Below, one piece after another: positions 56,301 to 64,000 of a stretch of 64,000 nucleotides of DNA. The number at the start of each line of letters is the position of its first letter. Positions within the stretch are counted from its first letter, which is position 1. The DNA comes from RI-231 sp041394905 (GTDB lineage: Bacteria > Acidobacteriota > Terriglobia > Bryobacterales > UBA6623), in the NCBI GenBank assembly GCA_041394905.1, contig JAWKHJ010000002.1, positions 62,001-126,000 of the forward strand, given 5' to 3'. Both the position numbers and the translations under genes were made by a program. A model generated the notes under the pieces. The model made no database searches, was not told where the DNA came from, and saw only the letters and a program-made list of their open reading frames with translations.

Positions 56301-57256
56301 ATGCGTCGCCTGGTCATCCTCGATACAGCCGTCGCGTCGACGAACCTCGGCGACCAGATCATCATGGAAGCCGTCCGCGCCGAGCTTGCTGAACTGCTTC
56401 CAGATACGTTCGCCTTCTCCGTCGCAACACACGATTGGATGGGCGCGAAGAGTCGCTCGCTGATGCGCCGTTCGGACTTGGCCATCGTCGGGGGCTCGAA
56501 TCTACTCAGCTCGCGCATGTGGTTCCGCCCGCTGTGGAAGTTGCGCCCTTGGGATGCGGGCATTGGCGCAAAAACCGTTCTCATGGGGGCCGGTTGGTAT
56601 CAGTTCCAGCCCGACCCCGACGCCTACACGCGTTGGCTCTACCGCCGCGTCCTCGCTACCGATGTTCTGCATTCGGTGCGCGACGGCTATTCGAGCGTCA
56701 ACTGCGCAAAGCCGGGTTCTCGAACGTCGTCAACACCGGCTGCCCCACGATCTGGCGTCTCAGTCCAGAACGCTGCGCCGCCATCCCCGCGCATAAAGGC
56801 CGCCGCGTGATCACGATGCTCAACACCTACATGAAGGACCCCGCGCGCGACCGCGAGCTGCTCTCGACGCTGGCGCGTCTCTACGAGACGGTCTACTTTT
56901 GGCCCCAGACCGACTCCGACGCCGAATACGCACGCTCGCTCGGCGCCTCTCTGCATTTCGTCGAGCCCAGCCTCGCCGCCTATGACCGCCTGCTCGCCTC
57001 CGACCCCCGGCTCGACTGCGTCGGCCTGCGTCTCCATGGCGGCATCCGCGCGCTACAGCACGGCCGCAGGACCGTCATCGTCGAGATCGACAACCGTGCT
57101 GCTGAGATGGGCGCCGACTTCGCGCTGCCCACGGTGAAGCAGGGCGACGGGGAAGCGCTGCGTCACAAGATCGAGCAGCCGTTCGAGACCCGCATCCAGC
57201 TCGCGACCAATGCGATCACTCGCTGGAAGGCCCAGTTTGCGGCTTCCGGCCAATGA
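56301..57256 (+). CDS. Polysaccharide pyruvyl transferase family protein (one frameshift)
   Basis: About 318 residues. LVILDTAVASTNLGDQIIMEAVRAELAELLP is the family N-terminus (N-L-G-D). DLAIVGGSNLLSSRMWF, KTVLMGAGWYQF and DVLHSVRDGY follow. A T is missing near 56692; restoring it gives YFERQLRKAGFSNVVNTGCPTIW. The rest, VITMLNTYMKDPARDRELL, DCVGLRLHGGIRALQHGRRTVIVEIDNRA, holds the conserved R-L-H-G-x-I. Members add pyruvate ketals to glycans, or are related transferases. Its end overlaps the convergent methyltransferase by about 40 bases. Confidence 0.83.
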
Positions 57257-58070
57257 CCACGAACACGCGGTGCAACACCTCGAGCGGTTCGTGCGCGTGC
57301 TTGTCGGCGAGCATCTCGGCCAACGCCCGGTCGAAGCTCTCCACAACATCCGCCCGCCGCGTGGCGCCCACCGAGGCGTGGCTGCGCAACCGTCCGCGCC
57401 AGTCCGCGTGGGAGTAAGGCGTCGGGGAATCGAACGAGAAGCTTTCGAGGCGCTCAAAGCCGTTGCGCGCAAGCGTCGTCAGGCGGTCCGGATGCACCCC
57501 CGCCCCTTCGGCAGCCACCCACTCCGGCTTTACCTTTCGCGCCAGCGTATAGAACGCCTGCCGCGCAGCCTCACGGCCCGGCGGCGTGGGCAACGTCTCT
57601 CGCATCAGTCGCTCGGTGTCTTCCACGACCGAACCCGGCGTCGCGATCCAATCGAAATGCACGATGGCCAGCGCACCCCCAGGCCGCAGGACGCGCAACG
57701 CTTCCCGCGCGGCTTGATCCGGGTCGAACCAGTGCCAGCAAACCGCTGCTGTCGCCGCGTTGAAGGCTTCATCCGGCAAGCCGGTTGATTCCGCGACGCC
57801 TTCCACGTACTCGGCCGTCACGCCGGCTTCCGCATCCAAGCGCCGCGCCTCAGCCAATAGCTCGGGCGAGCGGTCGAGGTAGGTCGCCGCACAGCCGGCT
57901 CGCGCGAGTTCGCGTCCCACGGCGCCGGTTCCCGCACCAAGGTCGAGCACGCGTTGCCCAGGCGTTCCGATGCCCAGCGCCCGCAGCCGCTCGAACAGCT
58001 CCGCCGGGAAGCCCGCGCGATGGCGCGCATAGTCTGCCGCGGTCCTGCCGAAGTCGGGCTTGTTCGCCAC
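57216..58070 (-). CDS. Class I SAM-dependent methyltransferase
   Basis: 284 residues. FGRTAADYARHRAGFPAELFERL, then the SAM loop RVLDLGAGTGAVGRELARAG, acidic YLDRSPELLAEA, VEGVAESTGLPDEAFNAATAAVCWHWFDPDQAAREALRVLRPGGALAIVHF. UbiE/Tam-like methyltransferase (methyltransferase_11). The C-terminal part is less conserved. 5 bases separate its start from the oxygenase gene stop, so they probably share a transcript. Small-molecule or sugar substrate unknown. Confidence 0.9.
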   Translation of the reverse strand: MANKPDFGRTAADYARHRAGFPAELFERLRALGIGTPGQRVLDLGAGTGAVGRELARAGCAATYLDRSPELLAEARRLDAEAGVTAEYVEGVAESTGLPDEAFNAATAAVCWHWFDPDQAAREALRVLRPGGALAIVHFDWIATPGSVVEDTERLMRETLPTPPGREAARQAFYTLARKVKPEWVAAEGAGVHPDRLTTLARNGFERLESFSFDSPTPYSHADWRGRLRSHASVGATRRADVVESFDRALAEMLADKHAHEPLEVLHRVFVVIGRKPQTGPSSE

Positions 58071-58075
58071 GGCTC

Positions 58076-58897
58076 CTAGTTCCAGGCGTCGTACGAGCTA
58101 GAGATGGTGATTTGAATGTGTTGACGCGGCGCGATCTCGCTGCGTACCGCCGGCACCGAATGCCACGAGTGTTTGCCGCAAGGGAAGACCGCCATGCGGT
58201 TGTGCTTCGGCTTCACCGCAATCGTCTGCGCCAAGCGATCGCGCAGCTTCGAGAACGGCTTGGGCGCATGGTAGAGACGCAAGCGCTCGAGCATTGCCAA
58301 GTCGAAGCTCGGCGGATGCAGAATCAGCTCGCCGCCTTCCATGCCCACTTCGTCCTTATCTTGGAAGTAGACCAGCATCGAGATCAACCGCCGGCGATGG
58401 TCCAGATGAACCGGCCGGTAGTAGCCCGAGTACGACTGGTAGAAGTCGAGCCGCGACCACAGCTCATGAGGGGGATGCGCCGGGCGCCGCAATTCCAGCA
58501 GTTCCTTGTCTATACGGTCCTCGCAATAGGGCACATAAACGGCCTTCGCGAGATCGACCGTGCAGCCTTCGCTGCGCCAGTAGTCGCCAAACTGCTGGAT
58601 GATGTATTCGATCCACTCCTGGCTGTGCACCATGTCGTGCACCTTCTTCCAGGCCGGGCTTGCGGCTAGGTGTGCATCGTACTCCGCATCCCCCCAATAA
58701 AGGGATTGGCCCCAGCCTTTGGGGCGCTTCATCTTCGTGATTTGCGGAAATTCGGTTCGGAGCTGCTCGTAGAGCCCAGGCTCGAAGAAACCATCCAGGA
58801 CAAGGTGGGGAAAAGGCTTCGGCTGTAGCTGGAGACGATCTACGCCGAGAACTTCGCGAACGGCGGCGCTCATATCTTCGAGAGCCAATTTTCGCAC
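58076..58897 (-). CDS. 2-oxoglutarate/Fe(II) oxygenase
   Basis: 273 residues from GTG 58895-58897 (an ATG is at codon 9). FPHLVLDGFFEPGLYEQLRTEFP opens the prolyl-4-hydroxylase-like fold. The iron site is YYRPVHLDHRRRLISMLVYFQ (His-x-Asp) and KHSWHSVPAVRSEIAPRQHIQI (distal His; Arg for 2-oxoglutarate). GGELILHPPSF is the strand between them. Such proteins hydroxylate sugars, lipids or proteins, and are frequent in glycan loci. Divergent from the GT4 gene at 59017. Confidence 0.88.
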   Translation of the reverse strand: MRKLALEDMSAAVREVLGVDRLQLQPKPFPHLVLDGFFEPGLYEQLRTEFPQITKMKRPKGWGQSLYWGDAEYDAHLAASPAWKKVHDMVHSQEWIEYIIQQFGDYWRSEGCTVDLAKAVYVPYCEDRIDKELLELRRPAHPPHELWSRLDFYQSYSGYYRPVHLDHRRRLISMLVYFQDKDEVGMEGGELILHPPSFDLAMLERLRLYHAPKPFSKLRDRLAQTIAVKPKHNRMAVFPCGKHSWHSVPAVRSEIAPRQHIQITISSSYDAWN

Positions 58898-59016
58898 GAT
58901 TCGGCCTCCATTTGCGTGCGAAATCTTTATCTCACCTTTACACTCCAGTGCGTTCTATTCGACACTGGTGCCTTGGGGGGCCTGCTTCTCTCACGCCGCG
59001 CCCTGCTAGAGAGAGT

Positions 59017-60286
59017 GTGTCATCTTTGGAGCGTCCGCTAAGGTTCGCCATGGTGACGACCTTCTACCCGCCGTATCATTTCGGCGGCGATGCGTCGTTT
59101 GTCCGCAGCCTTTGCCATGGTTTGGCGAAGCGCGGCCATCGTGTCACCGTCATTCACGATCGAGACGCCTACCACATGGTGCGCGGGGCCGAGGAGCCGC
59201 ACCCATTGCAGGAACCGCCCGGCGTCGAAGTGCATGGCTTGCGCAGCCGCCTTGGCACGCTTTCCTGCTTTGCTACCCATCAGAGCGGACGCCCGGTCGT
59301 ACACGGCTCGCGCATCGCGGAGATCCTCAACCAGGATTTCGACGTCATCCACTACCACAACATTTCGCTGGTTGGCGGCCCCGGAGTGCTGACGTACGGC
59401 AAGGCGCTGAAGATCTACACCGCGCATGAGCACTGGCTGGTTTGCCCCGCACATCCTGTGGAAGCACAACCGCCAACTCTGCGATGGCCGCGAATGCGTG
59501 AAGTGCTCTTTGAGCTATGGCCGTCCCCCGCAGCTCTGGCGCTCCGGCTCCTATCTCGATTCCTGCGCCGCCCACGTGGACGCCTTCACCACGCTCAGCG
59601 AGTCTTGCGCCGCCCGTCACCGTGAATTCGGATTTTCCTATCCGATGCAGGTGCTTCAGCCATTTCTCTCCGCCGCGCCCGAGGACGAGGGCGGAGGCGA
59701 GCTGCCCACGGCCACGCGGCCGTACTGCCTTTTCGCTGGGCGTCTCGAAGAGACCAAAGGTCTGCAAGACGTCATCCCACTGTTCGACGACAACAGCCCG
59801 GCTGAGCTGTGGATCGCCGGCGCCGGAGCCTACGAGCCCGAGTTACGCAAGCTGGCGCAGGGCCGCAAGACCGTGCGCTTCCTCGGCTACCAACGCTTCG
59901 CGAACTTGCGCCGGCTTTACCGCGGCGCGCGCGTGGTCGTCATGCCGTCGCTCTGCTACGAAGTTTTTCCGATGGTGGTCCTCGAGGCGTTCCGCGAAGG
60001 CGTTCCCGTAATCGCACGTGCACGCGGACCCTTCCCTGAGATTCTCACCTCGAGCCAAGGCGGGTTGTTGTTTGAAACCCAGCAGGAGCTGCGCGGCGCG
60101 CTCGACCTGGCCCTGCATGACAATGATGTCCGTGAAAGGCTCTCGAACAACGCCCGCAATGCGTTCGAGCAGAACTGGACCGAAGAGGCCGGCCTCAACC
60201 GCTACTTCGCCTTCATCGAACAGCTTGCCCAAAAGCGCGGCAAACACACGCTAGCCGGCGTCGCGCAAGAAGCCGTCACAGCCTAA
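59017..60286 (+). CDS. GT4-family glycosyltransferase with a Cys cluster (one frameshift)
   Basis: About 422 residues. GTG 59017 gives SSLERPLRFAMVTTFYPPYHFGGDASFVRSL, keeping the first strand complete; ATG 59050 would cut it. IHYHNISLVGGPGVLTYG and AHEHWLVCP precede a slip near 59445. The second frame continues HILWKHNRQLCDGRECVKCSLSYGRPPQLW with Cys at 59480-59506. The C-domain is CLFAGRLEETKGLQDVIPLF, FLGYQRFANLRRLYRGARVVVMPSLCYEVFPMVVLEAFREG (E-x7-E) and ARGPFPEILTSSQGGLLF. Clear paralogue of 45677-46945. Last gene of the glycan locus. Confidence 0.88.
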
Positions 60287-60340
60287 GGACTCTGAGCAAT
60301 TCTCCGCGCCGCTCGCGTCAGCGTGCGGGTTCCTGCACCG

Positions 60341-62206
60341 CTAATCCACGCGCGGCTTCGCGGCCCGATAGACCATCCACACTACCGCCGCGGATAACAC
60401 GAACGTCAGCCACCCGCTGTCGAACAGCGCGATCGGGTACGTCCGGTTTGTGGTGTAGATCAGCAGGGCGATCAGAATACCCGCTAGCGCTTCGCCGGCG
60501 ATCAAGCCCGAGCCGATCAAAATACCCCGGTTCGTGGCCTCCTCGCCGCGCTTGGCGAGCAGGTGGTGCAGATAGCCGCCGATGAAGATCGGCACGCTCA
60601 GTCCCAACGGCAGGTAGATGCCGACCGCGACCGGCATCACGTGCGCCCGGAACGGGCTGCCCGCGCGCACCAGCATCCCATCGATCACCAGCAACGCGAC
60701 TGCAATCCCAGCGCCGATCAGCACCATGTTCCAAGGCATCTCGCCCTGCCCGAACAAAGCCTGCGCAATGTTGGCAAACAGCGTCGCCTGCGGCGCTCGC
60801 AACGACTGCTCGGTCCCGGTGCCGATGCCGTAGGCGTGGTGCAACAGGGTGAGAACGGGCGCAATCAAGAACGTCGGCAGCGCAATGCCGATGAGCTGCG
60901 CAAGCTGCTGCCTCCAAGGGGTCGCGCGCACCAGAAAGCCCGTTTTGAGGTCTTGCGAGGTGTCGCCCGCGGTCGCCGCCGCGCAACAGACCACCCCGGC
61001 CACGCCCAGCGCCGCCAGCACGCCCTTGGTTCCGGTCATGCCAAGCAGCAGCAAGACCCCCGCGGAGAACAGCAACGCGCAAATCGTCATGCCCGAGACC
61101 GGATTGTTCGAGCTGCCCACCAGCCCCACGATGTAGCTCGAGACCGCCACGAAGAAGAACGCCGCGACGACCATCACGATGCCGCTCGTCAACGCGACTG
61201 AAAAATCGTCGGTCAGAATCCAGTAGAGACCCACCGTAGCCGCGGCGCACGTGGCCAAGATGGACATCATCGCGCTCTTTGGCAGGTCCTGATCGGTGCG
61301 CTCCACATGCTCACCGAGCGTCTTGTGGCCGCTGATCGCCTGCCGGACGCCCTTGGCAATGCCCGAACGGATGCTCCACATTGACGTCAGCCCGCCGACG
61401 ATCATCGCGCCCACGCCCATGTAGCGAATCTCGCCCGACCAAGCATCCCAGGCCGCATCGATGGCCGTGGCCCCGTCTGGCAGCGGCGCGCTCAGGTAGT
61501 AGAGCGGGATGCCGATCAGCCAGCCGATCATGCCCCCAGCGAACACTTGCGCGCCGACCTCCAGTCCGACAATCACGCCCACGCCCAACAGCGCCACCGA
61601 GATATCCGAGCCGAACGGCAGGATGGTGCGGCCAACCTGCACTGCCCCTTCGAGCGTTGGTCGAATGATCGCAACCAATCCGTTGGCCGCCTTGAACAGC
61701 AGCCCGCCGCCCATCGCCAAGAAGATTGCCTTCAAGTCGCTGCCGCCGGATTGTCCTGCTTCGAGCACCTTGGCGCAGGCCACGCCTTCGGGGTAGATCA
61801 GCTCGTCGTCCTCCACGATCAGCGTGCGCCGCAGGGGGATCATGAACAACACGCCCAGAGTGCCGCCCAGTAGGCCGATCAAGGTCACTTTCCAAAAATC
61901 GAAGTCCTGCCAAACGCCCGCAATGACCATTGCCGGCACGGTGAAGATGATGCCCGAGGCCACGGACTCGCCCGACGACGCCATCGTTTGCACGATGTTG
62001 TTCTCGAGAATCGTGCCGCGCTTGAGCAAACCGCGCAACACTCCCATCGAGACGATCGCCGCCGGAATCGACGCCGAAACCGTCATCCCGGCGTAGAGGC
62101 CGAGGTAGGTATTCGCCGCTGTCATGACGATCCCGATCGCCATGCCGATCAAGACAGCGCTGCCGGAAAGCTCAGCGAGATTGGTTTTGGTGTCCGGGGC
62201 GGTCAT
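60341..62206 (-). CDS. OPT-family oligopeptide/metal-chelate transporter
   Basis: 621 residues, about 14-16 helices, intact. GSAVLIGMAIGIVMTAANTYLGLYAGMTVSASIPAAIVSMGVLR is the OPT N-terminal block. NNIVQTMASSGESVASGIIFTVPAM, YPEGVACAKVLEAGQ, GSSNNPVSGMTICALLFS (N-P-V-S-G-M) and AATAGDTSQDLKTGFLVRATPWRQQ are the conserved family blocks. Imports peptides or metal-chelates with protons. Start is 27 bases after the chrA stop. Confidence 0.93.
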   Translation of the reverse strand: MTAPDTKTNLAELSGSAVLIGMAIGIVMTAANTYLGLYAGMTVSASIPAAIVSMGVLRGLLKRGTILENNIVQTMASSGESVASGIIFTVPAMVIAGVWQDFDFWKVTLIGLLGGTLGVLFMIPLRRTLIVEDDELIYPEGVACAKVLEAGQSGGSDLKAIFLAMGGGLLFKAANGLVAIIRPTLEGAVQVGRTILPFGSDISVALLGVGVIVGLEVGAQVFAGGMIGWLIGIPLYYLSAPLPDGATAIDAAWDAWSGEIRYMGVGAMIVGGLTSMWSIRSGIAKGVRQAISGHKTLGEHVERTDQDLPKSAMMSILATCAAATVGLYWILTDDFSVALTSGIVMVVAAFFFVAVSSYIVGLVGSSNNPVSGMTICALLFSAGVLLLLGMTGTKGVLAALGVAGVVCCAAATAGDTSQDLKTGFLVRATPWRQQLAQLIGIALPTFLIAPVLTLLHHAYGIGTGTEQSLRAPQATLFANIAQALFGQGEMPWNMVLIGAGIAVALLVIDGMLVRAGSPFRAHVMPVAVGIYLPLGLSVPIFIGGYLHHLLAKRGEEATNRGILIGSGLIAGEALAGILIALLIYTTNRTYPIALFDSGWLTFVLSAAVVWMVYRAAKPRVD

Positions 62207-62233
62207 GAATGCACCCCATTGTAGTCACGCTCG

Positions 62234-63367
62234 CTACAGCAACAATCGACCCGCCGCCGCGCCGCCTAGGACCAACCACACCGCGCTTGCTCCAAAGCGC
62301 ATTGAGGCTATGCCTGCCGCAAGCACAATCAGCGCGGCCTGCCAACTCGTCAGCGTGGTCCGCGCCAACTCCACCGTCACAGCGGCCATCAGCGCGACTG
62401 CCGACGCGTTCACAGCGTCGAGGAACGCTGCCGACCACTGCGACTTGCGCAGCTTCGGCACGACGGGATTTAGAATGGCCACGAACGCAAATGACGGCAG
62501 AAAGATCCCAAGCGTCGCGACGGTGGCGCCCTTCACGCCGCCGAGTACGAAGCCCACGAACGTGGCCGTCGTCAACACCGGCCCCGGCGTAAACTGTCCC
62601 GCCGCGACCGCGTCGAGCAACTGCTGCTGCGTGAGCCAGCCGTAGTCGCCCACCAAGCCGCCTTCCAGAAACGCGATTAGCACGTAGCCGCTGCCGTAGA
62701 GAATTGCGCCGACCTTCAAGAAGAACAGCCCGAGCTTGACCAGGGAGACTGGCGCGGCTCCGCTCGCGGCGTTCGCTGCCGCCGCCCAAGCCTCACGCGG
62801 CCATGCCAACAGCGCAAGCGCCGCCGTTCCCGCTGCTGGACCCGTCACGCGCAGCCACAGCATGCCCAGCACTCCGCCCGTGAGCAAGGCCACGATCTCA
62901 CCCGCACCCGCCGCCACCGCTGCGAACACCCCGGCCGCCACGGGCGCCAATCGCCAGCCCTTCATGGCCTTCTTGCCGAGCTTCCACAGTGCGCCTGCAA
63001 TGATCGCGAGAACCGCCGGCTTGATCCCGGCTAGCCACGGTTCGACTTCCGGCAGCGCACCGTACTCGACGTACGCCCAAGCTAGTAGACCCGTGAGCCC
63101 TGCGGCCGGCACGATGAAGCACGCCCCTGCAACAAGCAGCCCTGCAAAGCCGCCGCGCTCGTACCCGAGATGCATCGTCATCTCGGTCGAGTTCGGGCCG
63201 GGGATCAGGTTTGTCGCGCCGATCAGATCCAGGAAGTGTTGCCGTGAGATCCACTGCCGCCGCGTGATGAATTCGTCCTCCATCATCGCGATGTGCGCCG
63301 CCGGCCCGCCAAACGCGGTCAGCCCCAGCCGGAAGAACAGCCAGGCGATTTCAGCAAGGTTTGTCAT
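62234..63367 (-). CDS. chrA: Chromate ion transporter family protein
   Basis: 377 residues, two CHR domains. First: WLFFRLGLTAFGGPAAHIAMMEDEFITRRQWISRQHFLDLIGATNLIPGPNSTEMTMHLGYERGG. Second: LFFLKVGAILYGSGYVLIAFLEGGLV...LTQQQLLDAVAAGQFTPGPVLTTATFVGFVLGG. These blocks carry the G-G-P, G-P-N and T-P-G-P motifs of long-chain ChrA, which exports chromate (and may act on sulfate-like anions). Overlaps the aldolase gene end by 17 bases. Confidence 0.93.
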   Translation of the reverse strand: MTNLAEIAWLFFRLGLTAFGGPAAHIAMMEDEFITRRQWISRQHFLDLIGATNLIPGPNSTEMTMHLGYERGGFAGLLVAGACFIVPAAGLTGLLAWAYVEYGALPEVEPWLAGIKPAVLAIIAGALWKLGKKAMKGWRLAPVAAGVFAAVAAGAGEIVALLTGGVLGMLWLRVTGPAAGTAALALLAWPREAWAAAANAASGAAPVSLVKLGLFFLKVGAILYGSGYVLIAFLEGGLVGDYGWLTQQQLLDAVAAGQFTPGPVLTTATFVGFVLGGVKGATVATLGIFLPSFAFVAILNPVVPKLRKSQWSAAFLDAVNASAVALMAAVTVELARTTLTSWQAALIVLAAGIASMRFGASAVWLVLGGAAAGRLLL

Positions 63368-64000
63368 CTCGGATGCGACAGCTGAGGCGCGCCCGGATCG
63401 AGTCCACGGTTTCGCGGGCGGCCTTCGCTGCGTTCAGAAATAGGTGCGCATCGACCGAGTAGGCCAAGTAGCGGACGCCTTGCCCGAGCCACAGCTCGGC
63501 CTGCTCGGGCGAATTGGCGAAGCAGCCCACGGCCACGCCGTTCCGTTCAGCCGCCTTGACGATGGCCGCCATCGTCTCGCGCACCTTGGCGTGCGTCACC
63601 TCGCCGGGTACGCCGAGCGTTTGGGACATGTCATAGGGGCCTAGGAAGGCGACATCCACGCCCGGCGTTTGCAGAATCTCGTCGAGACGTCCCAGCGCCT
63701 GGGCGGCCTCGATGTGGAGCACTAGCAGCGTGTCGTCGTCGCCTTCGCGGCGCAACTCGGGTACGGGGAGCGAGCCATAGCGCCCCGCGCGCACGAACGG
63801 GTTGAAGCCACGTTCGCCCGCCGGAGCGAACCGCGCAGCGCGCACGGCCTCGGCGGCGTCTTCAGGCGAGCCAATTTGCGGAATGTGCAGCCCGACGGCG
63901 CCCTGATCGAGGGCTTCGAGGATGGGCCCGGGCGCATTCTCCCGGACCCGTATCAGCGGCGCCACGCCGGCGCATGTCGCCGCTCGAATCAGGCTGCCGA
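63351..64000 (-). CDS. HpcH/HpaI-type aldolase, partial (runs off the right edge)
   Basis: The last 216 residues are visible; the frame stays open to the window edge. LIRVRENAPGPILEALDQGAVGLHIPQIGSPEDAAEAVRAARFAPAGERGFNPFVRAG is the family core (metal site and the PPxGxRG-like loop, here APAGERG). LVLHIEAAQALGRLDEILQTPGVDVAFLGPYDMSQTLGVPG holds the catalytic region. NGVAVGCFANSPEQAELWLGQGVRYLAYSVDAHLF matches the end. Members cleave 2-oxo-4-hydroxy acids (such as 2,4-dihydroxyhept-2-enedioate) to pyruvate and an aldehyde. Which substrate is not clear. Confidence 0.9.
   Translation of the reverse strand, partial: GSLIRAATCAGVAPLIRVRENAPGPILEALDQGAVGLHIPQIGSPEDAAEAVRAARFAPAGERGFNPFVRAGRYGSLPVPELRREGDDDTLLVLHIEAAQALGRLDEILQTPGVDVAFLGPYDMSQTLGVPGEVTHAKVRETMAAIVKAAERNGVAVGCFANSPEQAELWLGQGVRYLAYSVDAHLFLNAAKAARETVDSIRARLSCRIRDDKPC

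Overview
The window is about 64 kb of high-GC, gene-dense DNA from a diderm (LPS-type) bacterium; lpxD is present. Tat-exported sulfatases, many PQQ-type beta-propellers, Planctomycetes/Acidobacteria-style c-type cytochromes, an LRE/SMP-30 protein and a lineage-type membrane protein at 9.3-10.1 kb together suggest an Acidobacteriota genome of the Bryobacterales/Solibacter type. Sulfatases and an AGCS-type symporter would fit a marine or host-associated life. That placement is inference from protein style, not from a marker gene. I saw no rRNA, tRNA, CRISPR array, transposase or integrase.

Layout. 0-2 kb (minus): a Tat sulfatase, an IscU/NifU scaffold, and the first 27 codons of a biotin-dependent carboxylase (probably pyruvate carboxylase). 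2.1-6.8 kb (plus): a GldA-like ATPase, a fused GldF-GldG-like membrane protein and a DUF4340 protein. 6.8-9.3 kb: an amidohydrolase and carbon-starvation transporter CstA. 9.3-10.1 kb (minus): a lineage-type membrane protein. 10.2-17.2 kb (plus): three PQQ-like beta-propeller proteins around a PaaK-like adenylating enzyme and an iron-type alcohol dehydrogenase. 17.6-23.8 kb (minus): PhoD-like phosphatase, Ca2+/H+ antiporter, diheme cytochrome c and PQQ-dependent dehydrogenase. 23.9-29.3 kb: an exported propeller-like protein, then a MacB-type ATPase/permease/HlyD adaptor set. 29.3-34.2 kb: S1/P1 nuclease, lpxD, a coupled P-loop protein, and a second cytochrome/PQQ-dehydrogenase pair. 34.2-42.4 kb: a two-domain esterase, a GT39-like membrane protein, an AGCS symporter, a second sulfatase, an ECF-type sigma factor and a gluconolactonase-like protein. 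42.5-44.8 kb: bactofilin and a NarL-type two-component pair. 44.9-60.3 kb: a cell-surface glycan locus with GT4, GT2 and GT39 enzymes, a ChbG deacetylase, SDR, SGNH hydrolase, LPG-synthase-type membrane protein, methyltransferases, a pyruvyl-transferase-family protein and a 2OG-Fe(II) oxygenase. 60.3-64 kb (minus): HpcH/HpaI aldolase, ChrA and an OPT-family transporter.

Working picture. Two PQQ-dehydrogenase/cytochrome pairs imply periplasmic alcohol or sugar oxidation feeding electrons into the c-type pool; one has the D-Y-D signature associated with lanthanide dependence and the other D-W-D. Sulfatases, esterase, PhoD and S1/P1 nuclease imply scavenging of sulfated, acetylated and phosphorylated polymers. 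The right half makes a decorated surface glycan.

Sequence quality matters here. Many reading frames, especially at 0.4-5, 7.7-11.3, 14.5-15.3 and 24-26 kb, are broken by one-base slips although conserved protein sequence continues in a neighbouring frame. I treat these as probable consensus errors and give one span per gene.
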